This document shows, in pieces, positions 7,601-13,811 of a stretch of DNA of 26,354 bases. The stretch's first letter is position 1. Each line of letters starts with the position of its first letter. The notes beneath the pieces were generated by a model. That model was given only the letters and a program-made list of their open reading frames with translations. It did no database searches and was not told the DNA's origin. Origin of the DNA: a virus; IMG/VR virus record IMGVR_UViG_3300023179_000445, positions 1 to 26,354 of that record. One strand, given 5' to 3'. The translations under genes and the position numbers were made by a program.

Positions 7601-8062
7601 ATGCTAATCCAAACCTCCCACCTCTACCATTTAATCAACCCCGAAAACATTGAGGAAATAACTCGCGGGGACGAATCAAAGGTAACCGCAGCTATCCGCA
7701 TGGCAATTCAAGAGGCAAAGTCTTACCTCTCCGCTTACGACCTTGATGCCCTTTTTGGCAGAGACGCACCCGACTTAGACAATTCAGATGAGGAAGCAAT
7801 AGCCCCCACCGTTGATGACGACTTCCTCAAGGATTTAGTCATCAACCTTGCGTGTTGGAAGCTCATAAAGCTCGGCAACGCCAACTATCTGTACGAAAGT
7901 TTACGCACCTTTTATGAAGACACTATAGACACCCTCACAAAGATTCAAAAAGGCACCATGACACCGCAGGGTTGGGCTAAATACGTCCCCCCCTCCGACA
8001 CACCCACCCCCGGCAACCCTATCCATTGGTCATCCACCCCCAAACGAAACAACCAATTATAA
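7601..8062 (+). CDS. Mu gp36-like protein (DUF1320)
   Basis: A 153-residue head-tail connector-type protein. It contains an N-terminal segment with LINPENIEEITRGDES, then the family hallmark AIQEAKSYLSAYDLDALFG (about 45-63), an acidic loop, and a helix with NLACWKLIKLGN. DUF1320 proteins lie between terminase and portal or near them in Mu-like phages, as here. The C-terminal 20 residues are Pro/Thr-rich and may be disordered. The start ATG directly follows a B right half. It has no repeat insertion. Confidence 0.7.
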   Translation: MLIQTSHLYHLINPENIEEITRGDESKVTAAIRMAIQEAKSYLSAYDLDALFGRDAPDLDNSDEEAIAPTVDDDFLKDLVINLACWKLIKLGNANYLYESLRTFYEDTIDTLTKIQKGTMTPQGWAKYVPPSDTPTPGNPIHWSSTPKRNNQL

Positions 8063-8262
8063 CTCCCTTGCCGTCATTGCGAGTCCCGACCTTTAGGTTG
8101 AGACGAAGCAACCTAATAGCCCTGAAAGGGCGTAACAAATCAGCGTAGGGTAAGCCCGTAGGGCGCAACCCTACGTATAAAATAAGACCTTTTGCAAGCC
8201 CTGAAAGGGCTTAACAATCCTGAAATCATAGCATCTTTTAATCTTAATTCAGACAACAAACA
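8063..8262 (+). repeat. Repeat-filled gap: A, C and B elements
   Basis: Contains a family A copy with stem GTCCCGACC...GGTTGAGAC (about 8071-8114), GCCCTGAAAGGGC hairpins (about 8119-8131 and 8198-8210), a long C element (about 8142-8176), and a diverged B (about 8226-8257) before the portal start. Nothing else is apparent. Confidence 0.85.
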
Positions 8263-9573
8263 ATGGAGCAACAACCAATCATAATCAACCAACTGCAAAT
8301 CCGCCAGGTCAACCGCCAACCGCTTGACATCGCCAACTACCTATCCGCCATCACCTCAGCCGAAAGCACACAATACCCCTCAAGGGCAAGACTATACGAC
8401 ATCTACACCCATGCCCTGCTTGACGGACACCTGCACGGTGTAATCACCAAGCGCATAGACTCTGTGCTGAACAAACCGCTCTTTTACAAAGACAAAAAGG
8501 GTGGGGTAGTAGAAGAGCTAAACCCTATCATCCAATCTGCCGAATTCCGCAAAATAATGCGGCTACTTTTGGAGAGTATTTTATGGGGCATCTCCGGCAT
8601 AGAATTTATACCGGGCAAGCAGTTGGCTGCCGTGCCTATCCCGCGCAAGCACATCAAACCGCACAACCACATCATTGCCGTTGAGCAGTTCAGCAACGAA
8701 GGGGTTGACTACAACACCCTGCCGAATGTTTGGATTTTCGGAGAAAAAGACAACCTGGGCGTGTTGCTGCAAGCCACCACTTACGTCATCTACAAGCGCA
8801 ACGCCATATCCGACTGGGCAAATTTTGTGGAGATATTCGGCATACCCATCCGCATTGCCAAGTACGATGTGTTTGACAAGGAAACCCAAGAGGCATTAAA
8901 AGACGCATTGGACAACTCCGGCAGCGCACTTTCAATGTTAATACCCAAGCAAGCAGAATTTGAAGTCCAAGACGGCAAAACCGCCAATGCTAACGGAGAT
9001 TTGCAAGCCAATTTCGTAGAGACAATGAACGAACATATCTCTATCACTATCTTGGGCAATACCGAAACCACCTCCAATGGCAAAACCGGCAGCCAGGCAA
9101 AAAGCAAAGTGCATCAGGAGCAACAAAATCAAATCGTTAAGTCGGACATGGCACTGCTCCAAGCTGCCCTCAACGACCCCAAATTCATAGCAATTTTACA
9201 ATCCTACAACTTACCCGTTACCAACGATGGCAACTTTGAATTCAACAAAGACATAGACATTGCCTTCCTTGCTGAGCGAATCAAAATAGACAAGGAACTC
9301 ATCGCTGCCGGCTTACCCATCCCCAACGACTATTTTTATGAAACCTACAACATCCCAAAACCAGACCCCAACCAACCTATTATATCACCGCCTGACCCGT
9401 CATTGCGAGGCGGGAGCGAAGCGACCAACGAAGCAACCTTATCATTCAATCAAAAAAATCTTAGTTCAGACAACAACCTCCCCAACCTCCCGTCATTGCG
9501 AGACAACGAAGTTGGCGAAGCAACCTACTTGCAAAATTTAATCAACAAATCCCTTTCCGATTTTTTCGCCTAA
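8263..9573 (+). CDS. Portal protein (DUF935, Mu gp29-like)
   Basis: A 436-residue portal that should form the ring through which DNA enters and leaves the head. Family features include YPSRARLYDIYTHALLDGHL (about 38-57), a KRIDSVLNKPL helix, WGISGIEFIPG, and a C-terminal LAERIKIDKELIAAGLPIP. After residue 375 the sequence becomes a string of repeats: a family A copy (9398-9439, residues 379-392), a B-like segment, and a second A copy (9491-9526, residues 410-421). It ends with a native-looking helix (LQNLINKSLSDFFA). All insertions are in frame. The core portal fold before residue 375 is untouched. It lies between gp36-like and the head morphogenesis gene, as in Mu-like phages. Confidence 0.85.
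   Translation: MEQQPIIINQLQIRQVNRQPLDIANYLSAITSAESTQYPSRARLYDIYTHALLDGHLHGVITKRIDSVLNKPLFYKDKKGGVVEELNPIIQSAEFRKIMRLLLESILWGISGIEFIPGKQLAAVPIPRKHIKPHNHIIAVEQFSNEGVDYNTLPNVWIFGEKDNLGVLLQATTYVIYKRNAISDWANFVEIFGIPIRIAKYDVFDKETQEALKDALDNSGSALSMLIPKQAEFEVQDGKTANANGDLQANFVETMNEHISITILGNTETTSNGKTGSQAKSKVHQEQQNQIVKSDMALLQAALNDPKFIAILQSYNLPVTNDGNFEFNKDIDIAFLAERIKIDKELIAAGLPIPNDYFYETYNIPKPDPNQPIISPPDPSLRGGSEATNEATLSFNQKNLSSDNNLPNLPSLRDNEVGEATYLQNLINKSLSDFFA
9398..9526 (+). repeat. A-B-A repeat cluster in the portal C-terminus
   Basis: A (9398-9439, 42 nt), a B-derived piece ending CTTAGTTCAGACAA (about 9442-9474), and A (9491-9526, 36 nt). Both A copies are multiples of three. Confidence 0.9.
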
Positions 9574-9671
9574 GCCCGGCAGCACCCCGGGCACACACCT
9601 CCTACCTTTACCGCCAATCCACCACCTGCTGCTCCCCCGCTGCCGTCATTGCGAACCCAACCAACGGTTGG
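9574..9671. other. Short gap with a GC-rich hairpin and a family A copy
   Basis: A GCCCGG/CCGGGC hairpin (9575-9593) lies just after the portal stop. It has no T-run, so it is not a clear terminator. A family A copy (about 9643-9682) with stem ACCCAACC/GGTTGGGT runs into the next gene's first codons. No gene is seen. Confidence 0.6.
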
Positions 9672-11123
9672 GTGAAGCAACCTAATTTAAATAACCTTTC
9701 GGATAACAACGGCAATGACAATCATAGCCAATCAGACAATCAAGAAAATCACAGTTCAGACTACCTCAACTCCCTCATTGAAAACCTATTTAAAGGTAAT
9801 TTAAATGCCGTTGAAATTGACCCAACCCTAACCGCCGCCACCGCCCAAACCCTCATGGACGCGGTAATAACCGCCTACCAAGCCTCCCTGCTCGGCAAAC
9901 CAATGCCCAACCCGTCATTGCGAGGCGGGAGCGTAGCGACCAACGAAGCAACCTCAAAAAATGCCGTCATTGCGAGCCACGAAGTGGCGAAGCAACCTAT
10001 CAATTTCACCGACTTCACCACCCCACACACCAACGCCCTCAACAATATCGCCAAAAATGTTTACCAATTTTCCGTAGCAAAAAACTACCATGAATTGCGT
10101 GAATTAACCGACCTTTTAAAAAATGGCGACAAAACCCGCTCCTATGCCGACTTCCGAAAAGAAGCCCTGCACATCCACAACTATTACGACCAGCACCTTC
10201 GCACCGAATACAACACTGCCCTCTCCGGCGCCTACAACGCAGCCTCTTGGACTGACTACGAAGAATCACAAAATCGCCGTAATGCCGTCATTGCGAGGCA
10301 CGGAGTGCCGAAGCAACCCGTTTTATTACAATTCCAAACCGCAGGCGACTCCCACGTCCGCGCAAGCCATAAGCTCCTTGACGGCATTGTTCGCCCAATG
10401 AACGACCCCTTCTGGAACACACACATGCCACCCTTAGACTGGAACTGCCGTTGCACAACCGTCCAATTAACCGACAACGAATCGGAGGCGTCATTGCGAG
10501 GTACGAAGCAACCTATCCCAAACATCAAAATCCCAAAACTCTTCCAAACCAACCTCGCAAAACAAAACCTCGTTTTCCCTCTTAACCACCCCTACTTCAA
10601 AGACTGCCCTAAAAGCGAACTGTTAAAAGGCATATACAACCTGCCGGTAAAAGACCAATACATTCATACCTACACCGGCAAAACCGGAGGAACAGTGCAC
10701 ACCCACGTGTTAGCCGATACGCAGCATAGAGATTATGCAGGCGTGCTTGCCTATGCCAAACATCGGGCAGACAATGGCGACATTGTGGAAATTTTAGCCC
10801 CGATAGGAGACTCATACACGGATGCAAGAAATAAAATTTTGCCAAAAACAAAAGGCACAAAAAACCCTGACCTACGCATCAATGCAGAATACGTAGAGGC
10901 TAAAATAATGACCGGCAATAACTTGACTACCTTGCAAAAAAACATAGATTTGGGAAGCACACAGGCTGATTATATTTATATAAGTACTCCAGAACCTTTA
11001 AGCGATGAAGAAATGCTTAGAAGAGCTTCTGGTTCTATGAAAAAACATGAAAATCTACAAAATATAACTTTTGGACATGGCGATAAATACGTTTTATTCG
11101 CAAGAAAAAGTTTAGGGCTTTAA
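9672..11123 (+). CDS. Mu F-like head morphogenesis protein with C-terminal CdiA-type nuclease-like domain
   Basis: The 483-codon frame carries the Mu F (gp30) minor head protein signature: FRKEALHIHNYYDQHLRTEY, then GDSHVRASHKLLDGIV, then DPFWNTHMPPLDWNCRC (about 241-257). From about residue 325 a different domain follows, with NPDLRINAEYVEAKI and QADYIYI, resembling the C-terminal nuclease domains of contact-dependent inhibition toxins (BECR type), which are known as fusions to phage head proteins. The last 250 nt are markedly AT-richer than the rest. The frame includes a B element (residues about 16-31) and four family A copies (about 81-94, 98-109, 205-215, 273-281). The listed start is a GTG inside a repeat; the true start is uncertain and may be lost or non-standard. 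Confidence 0.75.
   Translation: MKQPNLNNLSDNNGNDNHSQSDNQENHSSDYLNSLIENLFKGNLNAVEIDPTLTAATAQTLMDAVITAYQASLLGKPMPNPSLRGGSVATNEATSKNAVIASHEVAKQPINFTDFTTPHTNALNNIAKNVYQFSVAKNYHELRELTDLLKNGDKTRSYADFRKEALHIHNYYDQHLRTEYNTALSGAYNAASWTDYEESQNRRNAVIARHGVPKQPVLLQFQTAGDSHVRASHKLLDGIVRPMNDPFWNTHMPPLDWNCRCTTVQLTDNESEASLRGTKQPIPNIKIPKLFQTNLAKQNLVFPLNHPYFKDCPKSELLKGIYNLPVKDQYIHTYTGKTGGTVHTHVLADTQHRDYAGVLAYAKHRADNGDIVEILAPIGDSYTDARNKILPKTKGTKNPDLRINAEYVEAKIMTGNNLTTLQKNIDLGSTQADYIYISTPEPLSDEEMLRRASGSMKKHENLQNITFGHGDKYVLFARKSLGL
9913..9998 (+). repeat. Two family A repeats in the head morphogenesis gene
   Basis: A copy at 9913-9954 (42 nt) and another at 9965-9998 (34 nt) are read in different frames (SLRG...NEAT, then VIAS...AKQP). 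The spacer restores the frame of the host gene. Confidence 0.9.
10286..10318 (+). repeat. Family A repeat in the head morphogenesis gene
   Basis: A copy with stem GGCAC/GTGCC encoding VIARHGVPKQP, inserted just before the FQTAGDSHVRASH motif. Confidence 0.9.
10489..10514 (+). repeat. Stem-deleted family A repeat
   Basis: Only 26 nt: CGTCATTGCGAG joined through GTAC to GAAGCAACCT. The palindromic stem is almost gone, but both ends are kept. It is in frame (SLRGTKQP). Confidence 0.85.
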
Positions 11124-11128
11124 AAGCC

Positions 11129-11152
11129 AAAAGCAGGCGAATGCCTGCTTTT
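11129..11152 (+). terminator. Terminator of the plus-strand head operon
   Basis: A perfect 10-bp stem, AAAAGCAGGC, GAAT loop, GCCTGCTTTT, begins six bases after the stop codon at 11123. Its symmetry lets it serve both strands. Confidence 0.85.
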
Positions 11153-11185
11153 AGGGGTGGAGCGGATGCTATGCATCCTCCCCGT
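11129..11185 (-). ncRNA. Candidate small RNA convergent with the head operon
   Basis: A good minus-strand promoter (11192-11222) predicts a start near 11185. The transcript would be about 57 nt: a GGATGC/GCATCC hairpin (11164-11178) and then the symmetrical terminator hairpin (11129-11152). No reading frame of note is present. Its role is unknown; it does not overlap the coding part of the head gene, only its 3' untranslated end. Confidence 0.4.
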
Positions 11186-11191
11186 AGAGCG

Positions 11192-11222
11192 CAAATATAC
11201 ACCTTTTCCTCAAAAAAACAAA
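11192..11222 (-). promoter_or_regulatory. Minus-strand promoter upstream of the candidate small RNA
   Basis: On the minus strand: TTTG (11219-11222), 19-nt spacer, TATATTTG (11192-11199), an exact match to the Bacteroidetes consensus. The spacer carries GGAAAAGGTGTA, shared with the promoter at 12937-12967. Confidence 0.65.
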
Positions 11223-11228
11223 ATTTCC

Positions 11229-11289
11229 GTCATTGCGAGGCGGGAGCGTAGCTCCCAACGAAGCAACCTAAATCACAGTTCAGACTACA
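11229..11289 (+). repeat. Family A element with B right half
   Basis: An A copy (11229-11270) with stem GGGAGC/GCTCCC is followed by AAATCACAGTTCAGAC. Confidence 0.9.
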
Positions 11290-11294
11290 ATTAC

Positions 11295-11324
11295 AAAAAA
11301 AGCCCCCGCTTAGGAGGCTTTTTT
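11295..11324. terminator. Bidirectional terminator
   Basis: AAAAAAGCC and GGCTTTTTT flank an 11-nt loop between two convergent genes. It has A-runs and T-runs on both sides, so it should work for the exported-protein gene on the minus strand as well as plus-strand read-through. Confidence 0.8.
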
Positions 11325-11342
11325 ATTCAAAATAACTCTATA

Positions 11343-11720
11343 CTAATTCCCATCCCCCTCTGATATAGCTACCACCTTATGGTTTTCTATAGTCAGCGAA
11401 AAATCATAATAAGGGCAATCGCCAATGCACCCGCTTGCAGTACCGCTATATATCCACGTTTCACTATCTCCCGCCTTTGTCTTATGCCGAACAACCCTAT
11501 TCGGTCTTGTAAACGCATACTCCACCAACTCTACCGGCATACCTATCCATGGCTTGCCGGTTGCATAAGCAGACTCAGCCTTTTTTACCGCAGCAGCTCC
11601 ATACTTTTTCTTTAATCCCTGTACATATTTTTCAGTCTCTTTATCGCCTGGCGGAGGAATTGACTGAGCAAAGCAACTTGTGCTTAAAATTAATAAAATT
11701 AATAATAGTAATACGCGCAT
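11343..11720 (-). CDS. BamE/SmpA-like exported protein, probable moron
   Basis: From the ATG at 11720 it encodes 125 residues: a signal peptide (MRVLLLLILLILSTSCFAQ), a charged helix, then a domain with KPWIGMPVELVEYAFTRPNRV and DSETWIYS. That order (GMP, then P..V, then W.Y, then a final strand) resembles SmpA/OmlA (BamE-like) domains. A lipid-attached Cys is possible but the lipobox is poor. A longer frame to 11807 exists, but its extra residues would be encoded by a terminator and promoter, so the shorter start is chosen. It has its own promoter and is flanked by terminators, the layout of a lysogenic-conversion (moron) gene acting at the envelope. Function is inferred. Confidence 0.65.
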   Translation of the reverse strand: MRVLLLLILLILSTSCFAQSIPPPGDKETEKYVQGLKKKYGAAAVKKAESAYATGKPWIGMPVELVEYAFTRPNRVVRHKTKAGDSETWIYSGTASGCIGDCPYYDFSLTIENHKVVAISEGDGN

Positions 11721-11735
11721 AATTGTAGTTTTCGC

Positions 11736-11768
11736 CAAAGGTATGGTAAAATTTTTATCTATAACAAA
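11736..11768 (-). promoter_or_regulatory. Promoter of the BamE-like gene
   Basis: On the minus strand: TTTG (11765-11768), 21-nt spacer, TACCTTTG (11736-11743), an exact consensus match. Predicted start near 11729 gives a leader of only about 9 nt. The -33 box lies in the T-run of the preceding terminator. Confidence 0.7.
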
Positions 11769-11796
11769 AAAAGCCCCCCAAACGGAGGGCTTTTTT
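11766..11796 (-). terminator. Terminator after the BRO operon
   Basis: On the minus strand: AAAAAAGCCC, loop, GGGCTTTTTTT. It closes the transcript of 12708-11807 ten bases after its last stop codon. Confidence 0.85.
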
Positions 11797-11806
11797 CTAT
11801 CGCTCA

Positions 11807-12025
11807 CTACATCTCCTGCAATCCCATAAACAAATCCCTAATATCCCGCAGGCACCACAGCTTGTTCACCACCTTTTGCTCATTACCGCTCTCCCCGTCA
11901 AGCATTTTCTTTGTCGCATATTCCATCATCACCTCGTCCAATAAATGCGCAACATCCGCCGGACTCATCACATCGCCCAAAAAAGCACCCAAAGGCTCTA
12001 CATTATATTTTGCTAACATAATCAC
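11807..12025 (-). CDS. Small protein coupled to the BRO gene
   Basis: A 72-residue protein with segments VEPLGAFLGDVMSPADVAHLLDE and KLWCLRDIRDLF, predicted mostly helical. The family is not recognised. Its start overlaps the BRO gene stop by 4 nt (12022-12025), so the two are translationally coupled and probably act together. A terminator follows directly. It might modulate the antirepressor, but nothing in the sequence proves this. Confidence 0.6.
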   Translation of the reverse strand: MIMLAKYNVEPLGAFLGDVMSPADVAHLLDEVMMEYATKKMLDGESGNEQKVVNKLWCLRDIRDLFMGLQEM

Positions 12026-12708
12026 ACAGTGGGGGTTGAAGCGTTAACAATACTTGTATCAGCAGTAGGTTGAGGAAATAATTGCGCTTGCCGTTCCTTC
12101 ACCTGCTTCAATAGCAAATTAGCACGCTTCCGCAGCACCATTATCATAGCGTAGGCTTTGCTCACAAACACAAACCCCGCTATATACTTAAAATCAGCCC
12201 TATACCGCTCCGCCACCTTATACGCACTCCCGCTCTTGCTCCGTCCAAGTGCAGTCAGCACATCGCAATAACGGTACATACCCTCTCCCGCCACGTCATA
12301 CACCGTCAGTTCGCTGAACACCTTGCAATACATACCGTGCTTCCGAATGCTCGGCAGCACCACACCCGTCACCCATTTCCGAAATGCCTTAGCCTCCGAT
12401 TTACGACTTCTAAAGACCAAAGACCACAACCCCGATTCATTCACAAAAATTACTTTTCTTCGCTGACCTGACAGCAACATTGTTGCTGTCAGCTTTTCGT
12501 CATCATCAAGTGGCGCAAGTGCCATATTCAGATGATCCAGCCCCAAACATCGGCACACATCCTGCGCCATAAACCAAGGCTCCCCCTCTATCAGTTCTAC
12601 CCGAACTTGATGGGCTTCAAAAATAAATTCCAGTTCGTTACCCGAACCACCGGACTGCTTAGCTCCATCTGCTGTGGGCTGCAATAATGTTTTTTCTGAC
12701 TTTGGCAT
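12022..12708 (-). CDS. BRO-N domain antirepressor
   Basis: A 228-residue protein. Residues about 26-125 form a BRO-N domain: IFEAHQVRVELIEGEPWFMAQDVCRCLGLDH, here split for reading (IFEAHQVRVELIEG, PWFMAQDVCRCLGL), then VNESGLWSLVFRSRKSEAKAF and KWVTGVVLPSIRKHG. BRO-N proteins bind DNA and often act as phage antirepressors or regulators. The C-terminal part (130-210) contains a second, unrecognised domain with basic residues. It is transcribed from its own promoter (12716-12748), separated by a terminator from the early/middle run, and coupled to the 72-residue gene downstream. An almost leaderless message is predicted. Confidence 0.8.
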   Translation of the reverse strand: MPKSEKTLLQPTADGAKQSGGSGNELEFIFEAHQVRVELIEGEPWFMAQDVCRCLGLDHLNMALAPLDDDEKLTATMLLSGQRRKVIFVNESGLWSLVFRSRKSEAKAFRKWVTGVVLPSIRKHGMYCKVFSELTVYDVAGEGMYRYCDVLTALGRSKSGSAYKVAERYRADFKYIAGFVFVSKAYAMIMVLRKRANLLLKQVKERQAQLFPQPTADTSIVNASTPTV

Positions 12709-12715
12709 AAGCGAA

Positions 12716-12748
12716 AAAAATTAAGCGTTAAAAATACAATATTACAAA
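12716..12748 (-). promoter_or_regulatory. Promoter of the BRO operon
   Basis: On the minus strand: TTTG (12745-12748), 21-nt spacer, TAATTTTT (12716-12723), seven of eight consensus bases. Predicted start is about 12709, at or next to the ATG at 12708. The -33 box is the end of a terminator T-run. Confidence 0.5.
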
Positions 12749-12788
12749 AAAAAGCCGGCAACAATGGTATTACCCATCGTAACCGGCT
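12745..12788 (-). terminator. Terminator after the 38-codon gene
   Basis: On the minus strand: AGCCGG, a 24-nt loop with an inner ATGG/CCAT pairing, CCGGCT, then a T-run of about eight. It starts two bases after the small gene's stop codon. Confidence 0.85.
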
Positions 12789-12790
12789 CA

Positions 12791-12907
12791 TTATAAAAAA
12801 ATACCCGCGTGTGCCAAAGTCAAAAAAGCATCTGCCTCCCCCTTAATCGGATTGATTACCGATTCACGCGGGCATTCGCCCAAATCATAATTAGCGGGAG
12901 AGGACAT
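12791..12907 (-). CDS. 38-residue small protein with its own promoter and terminator
   Basis: The frame runs from ATG at 12907 to TAA at 12791 and begins MSSPANYDLGECPRES, ending in LTLAHAGIFL. An AT-rich leader (TTAAAAAAATATCAATTT) of the kind used by other genes here precedes the ATG. A perfect-consensus promoter lies upstream (12937-12967) and a strong terminator directly downstream, so a transcript of about 185 nt made for this frame alone is likely. The coding part also contains long-range inverted repeats (CCCGCGTG at 12804-12811 with CACGCGGG at 12865-12872, and AATCGG/CCGATT at 12845-12864), so a structured RNA function is the alternative. No family is recognised. Confidence 0.5.
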   Translation of the reverse strand: MSSPANYDLGECPRESVINPIKGEADAFLTLAHAGIFL

Positions 12908-12936
12908 AAATTGATATTTTTTTAACTTTGGCTCTG

Positions 12937-12967
12937 CAAATATACACGCTTTTCATTTCACACCAAA
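12937..12967 (-). promoter_or_regulatory. Strong minus-strand promoter of the small gene
   Basis: On the minus strand: TTTG (12964-12967), 19-nt spacer, TATATTTG (12937-12944), both exact. The segment AAAAGCGTGTATATTTGC is nearly the same as in the promoter at 11192-11222. Confidence 0.7.
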
Positions 12968-12989
12968 ATTTTATCTTTTTTATGCCCCC

Positions 12990-13196
12990 GTCATTGCTTC
13001 GTCCCGACCTTTAGGTTGGGACGAAGCAACCCCAGTTAACCAGTTAAGCGTAGTCTCCTGACTACGCTTGCACGGCACTCTCATTACCAGGGGCGAAGCC
13101 CCGACATAACATAGCGTATGGCACATCCCGCCACGCGGGAGGGCAACGCCCTACGTACATCCCCCGCCACGCGGGAGGGCAACGCCCTACATAACC
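12990..13196 (+). repeat. Dense repeat cluster: A, D, C and a tandem hairpin unit
   Basis: A family A copy with a long stem (GTCCCGACC...GGTTGGGAC, 12990-13031), a D palindrome (about 13043-13068), GGGGCGAAGCCCC (about 13091-13103), and a C element whose centre holds a CCCGCCACGCGGG hairpin. The last unit is then repeated in tandem (about 13121-13155 and 13156-13192). No gene is present. Confidence 0.85.
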
Positions 13197-13202
13197 TAAA
13201 AT

Positions 13203-13799
13203 CTATTCAAACTCAAACCCAAACACCGGCAACGGCTTCGGTGCCGTGTGCTGCTCCCACGCCGTTGTAATATCCTCAAGACCAATACTGAACGTAAGCG
13301 TCCTCACCCGAATAAAATCAGCCCTTTGCTCCGTCTCTGCATCTGTCCGAACCATGCTGCCGAATGCCCGGTGCAGCACCTCATTCGCAGCCTCCACCTT
13401 AATCACATCACCCTCCGCATCCGTGCTCTCGGTGGCAAGCGTAGGCAGCCAACCGTGCAGCGCAACAGCCAATGCCTGCTCCAACGCATAATATGCCAAT
13501 GCCTTAGACTGATATTGGCTCGGTGTGCCGGCAGATGTGGCAGAAAACGGAGGGAAGCCAATGCGAATAGTGATAGTGCCTACTGCCTGCTGCATGTTCT
13601 GCCCAAGCTCCGTGTACTTAAATTGCGCTACGTCTATCAGTGCACACGGAAACGAAACCGGCGGGCGAACATCCTTACCGTCATGGTATTCTAACTGACC
13701 CAAATCTTGGTCAATGTACCGAAAAACCGACTCATTGGCGGTATTCTTTACGCTTGCTATCCGCTGCGCAAGCGCAAGAAATAATAATTGAAAGTGCAT
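13203..13799 (-). CDS. Tail terminator/completion-like protein (Mu gp37-like)
   Basis: A 198-residue protein starting MHFQLLFLALAQRIASVKN. The pattern of an N-terminal helix, an RPPVSFPCALIDV segment (45-57), GTITIRIGFPP (74-84) and a C-terminal TLTFSIGLED strand fits the small head-tail joining proteins of Mu-like phages near gp36/gp37. It lies directly after the virion morphogenesis (gpG) gene, which agrees. It is the last gene of the long minus-strand run before a dense repeat cluster. The assignment is by pattern and position only. Confidence 0.55.
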   Translation of the reverse strand: MHFQLLFLALAQRIASVKNTANESVFRYIDQDLGQLEYHDGKDVRPPVSFPCALIDVAQFKYTELGQNMQQAVGTITIRIGFPPFSATSAGTPSQYQSKALAYYALEQALAVALHGWLPTLATESTDAEGDVIKVEAANEVLHRAFGSMVRTDAETEQRADFIRVRTLTFSIGLEDITTAWEQHTAPKPLPVFGFEFE

Positions 13800-13811
13800 A
13801 TTATCTTTTTT

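Noticed and set aside
9575-9593. Terminator after the portal gene
   Set aside because: The GCCCGG/CCGGGC stem has no following T-run, and the head gene just downstream belongs to the same operon.
11721-11807. N-terminal extension of the BamE-like protein to 11807
   Set aside because: The extra codons would be encoded by a terminator hairpin and a consensus promoter; the start at 11720 gives a normal signal peptide.
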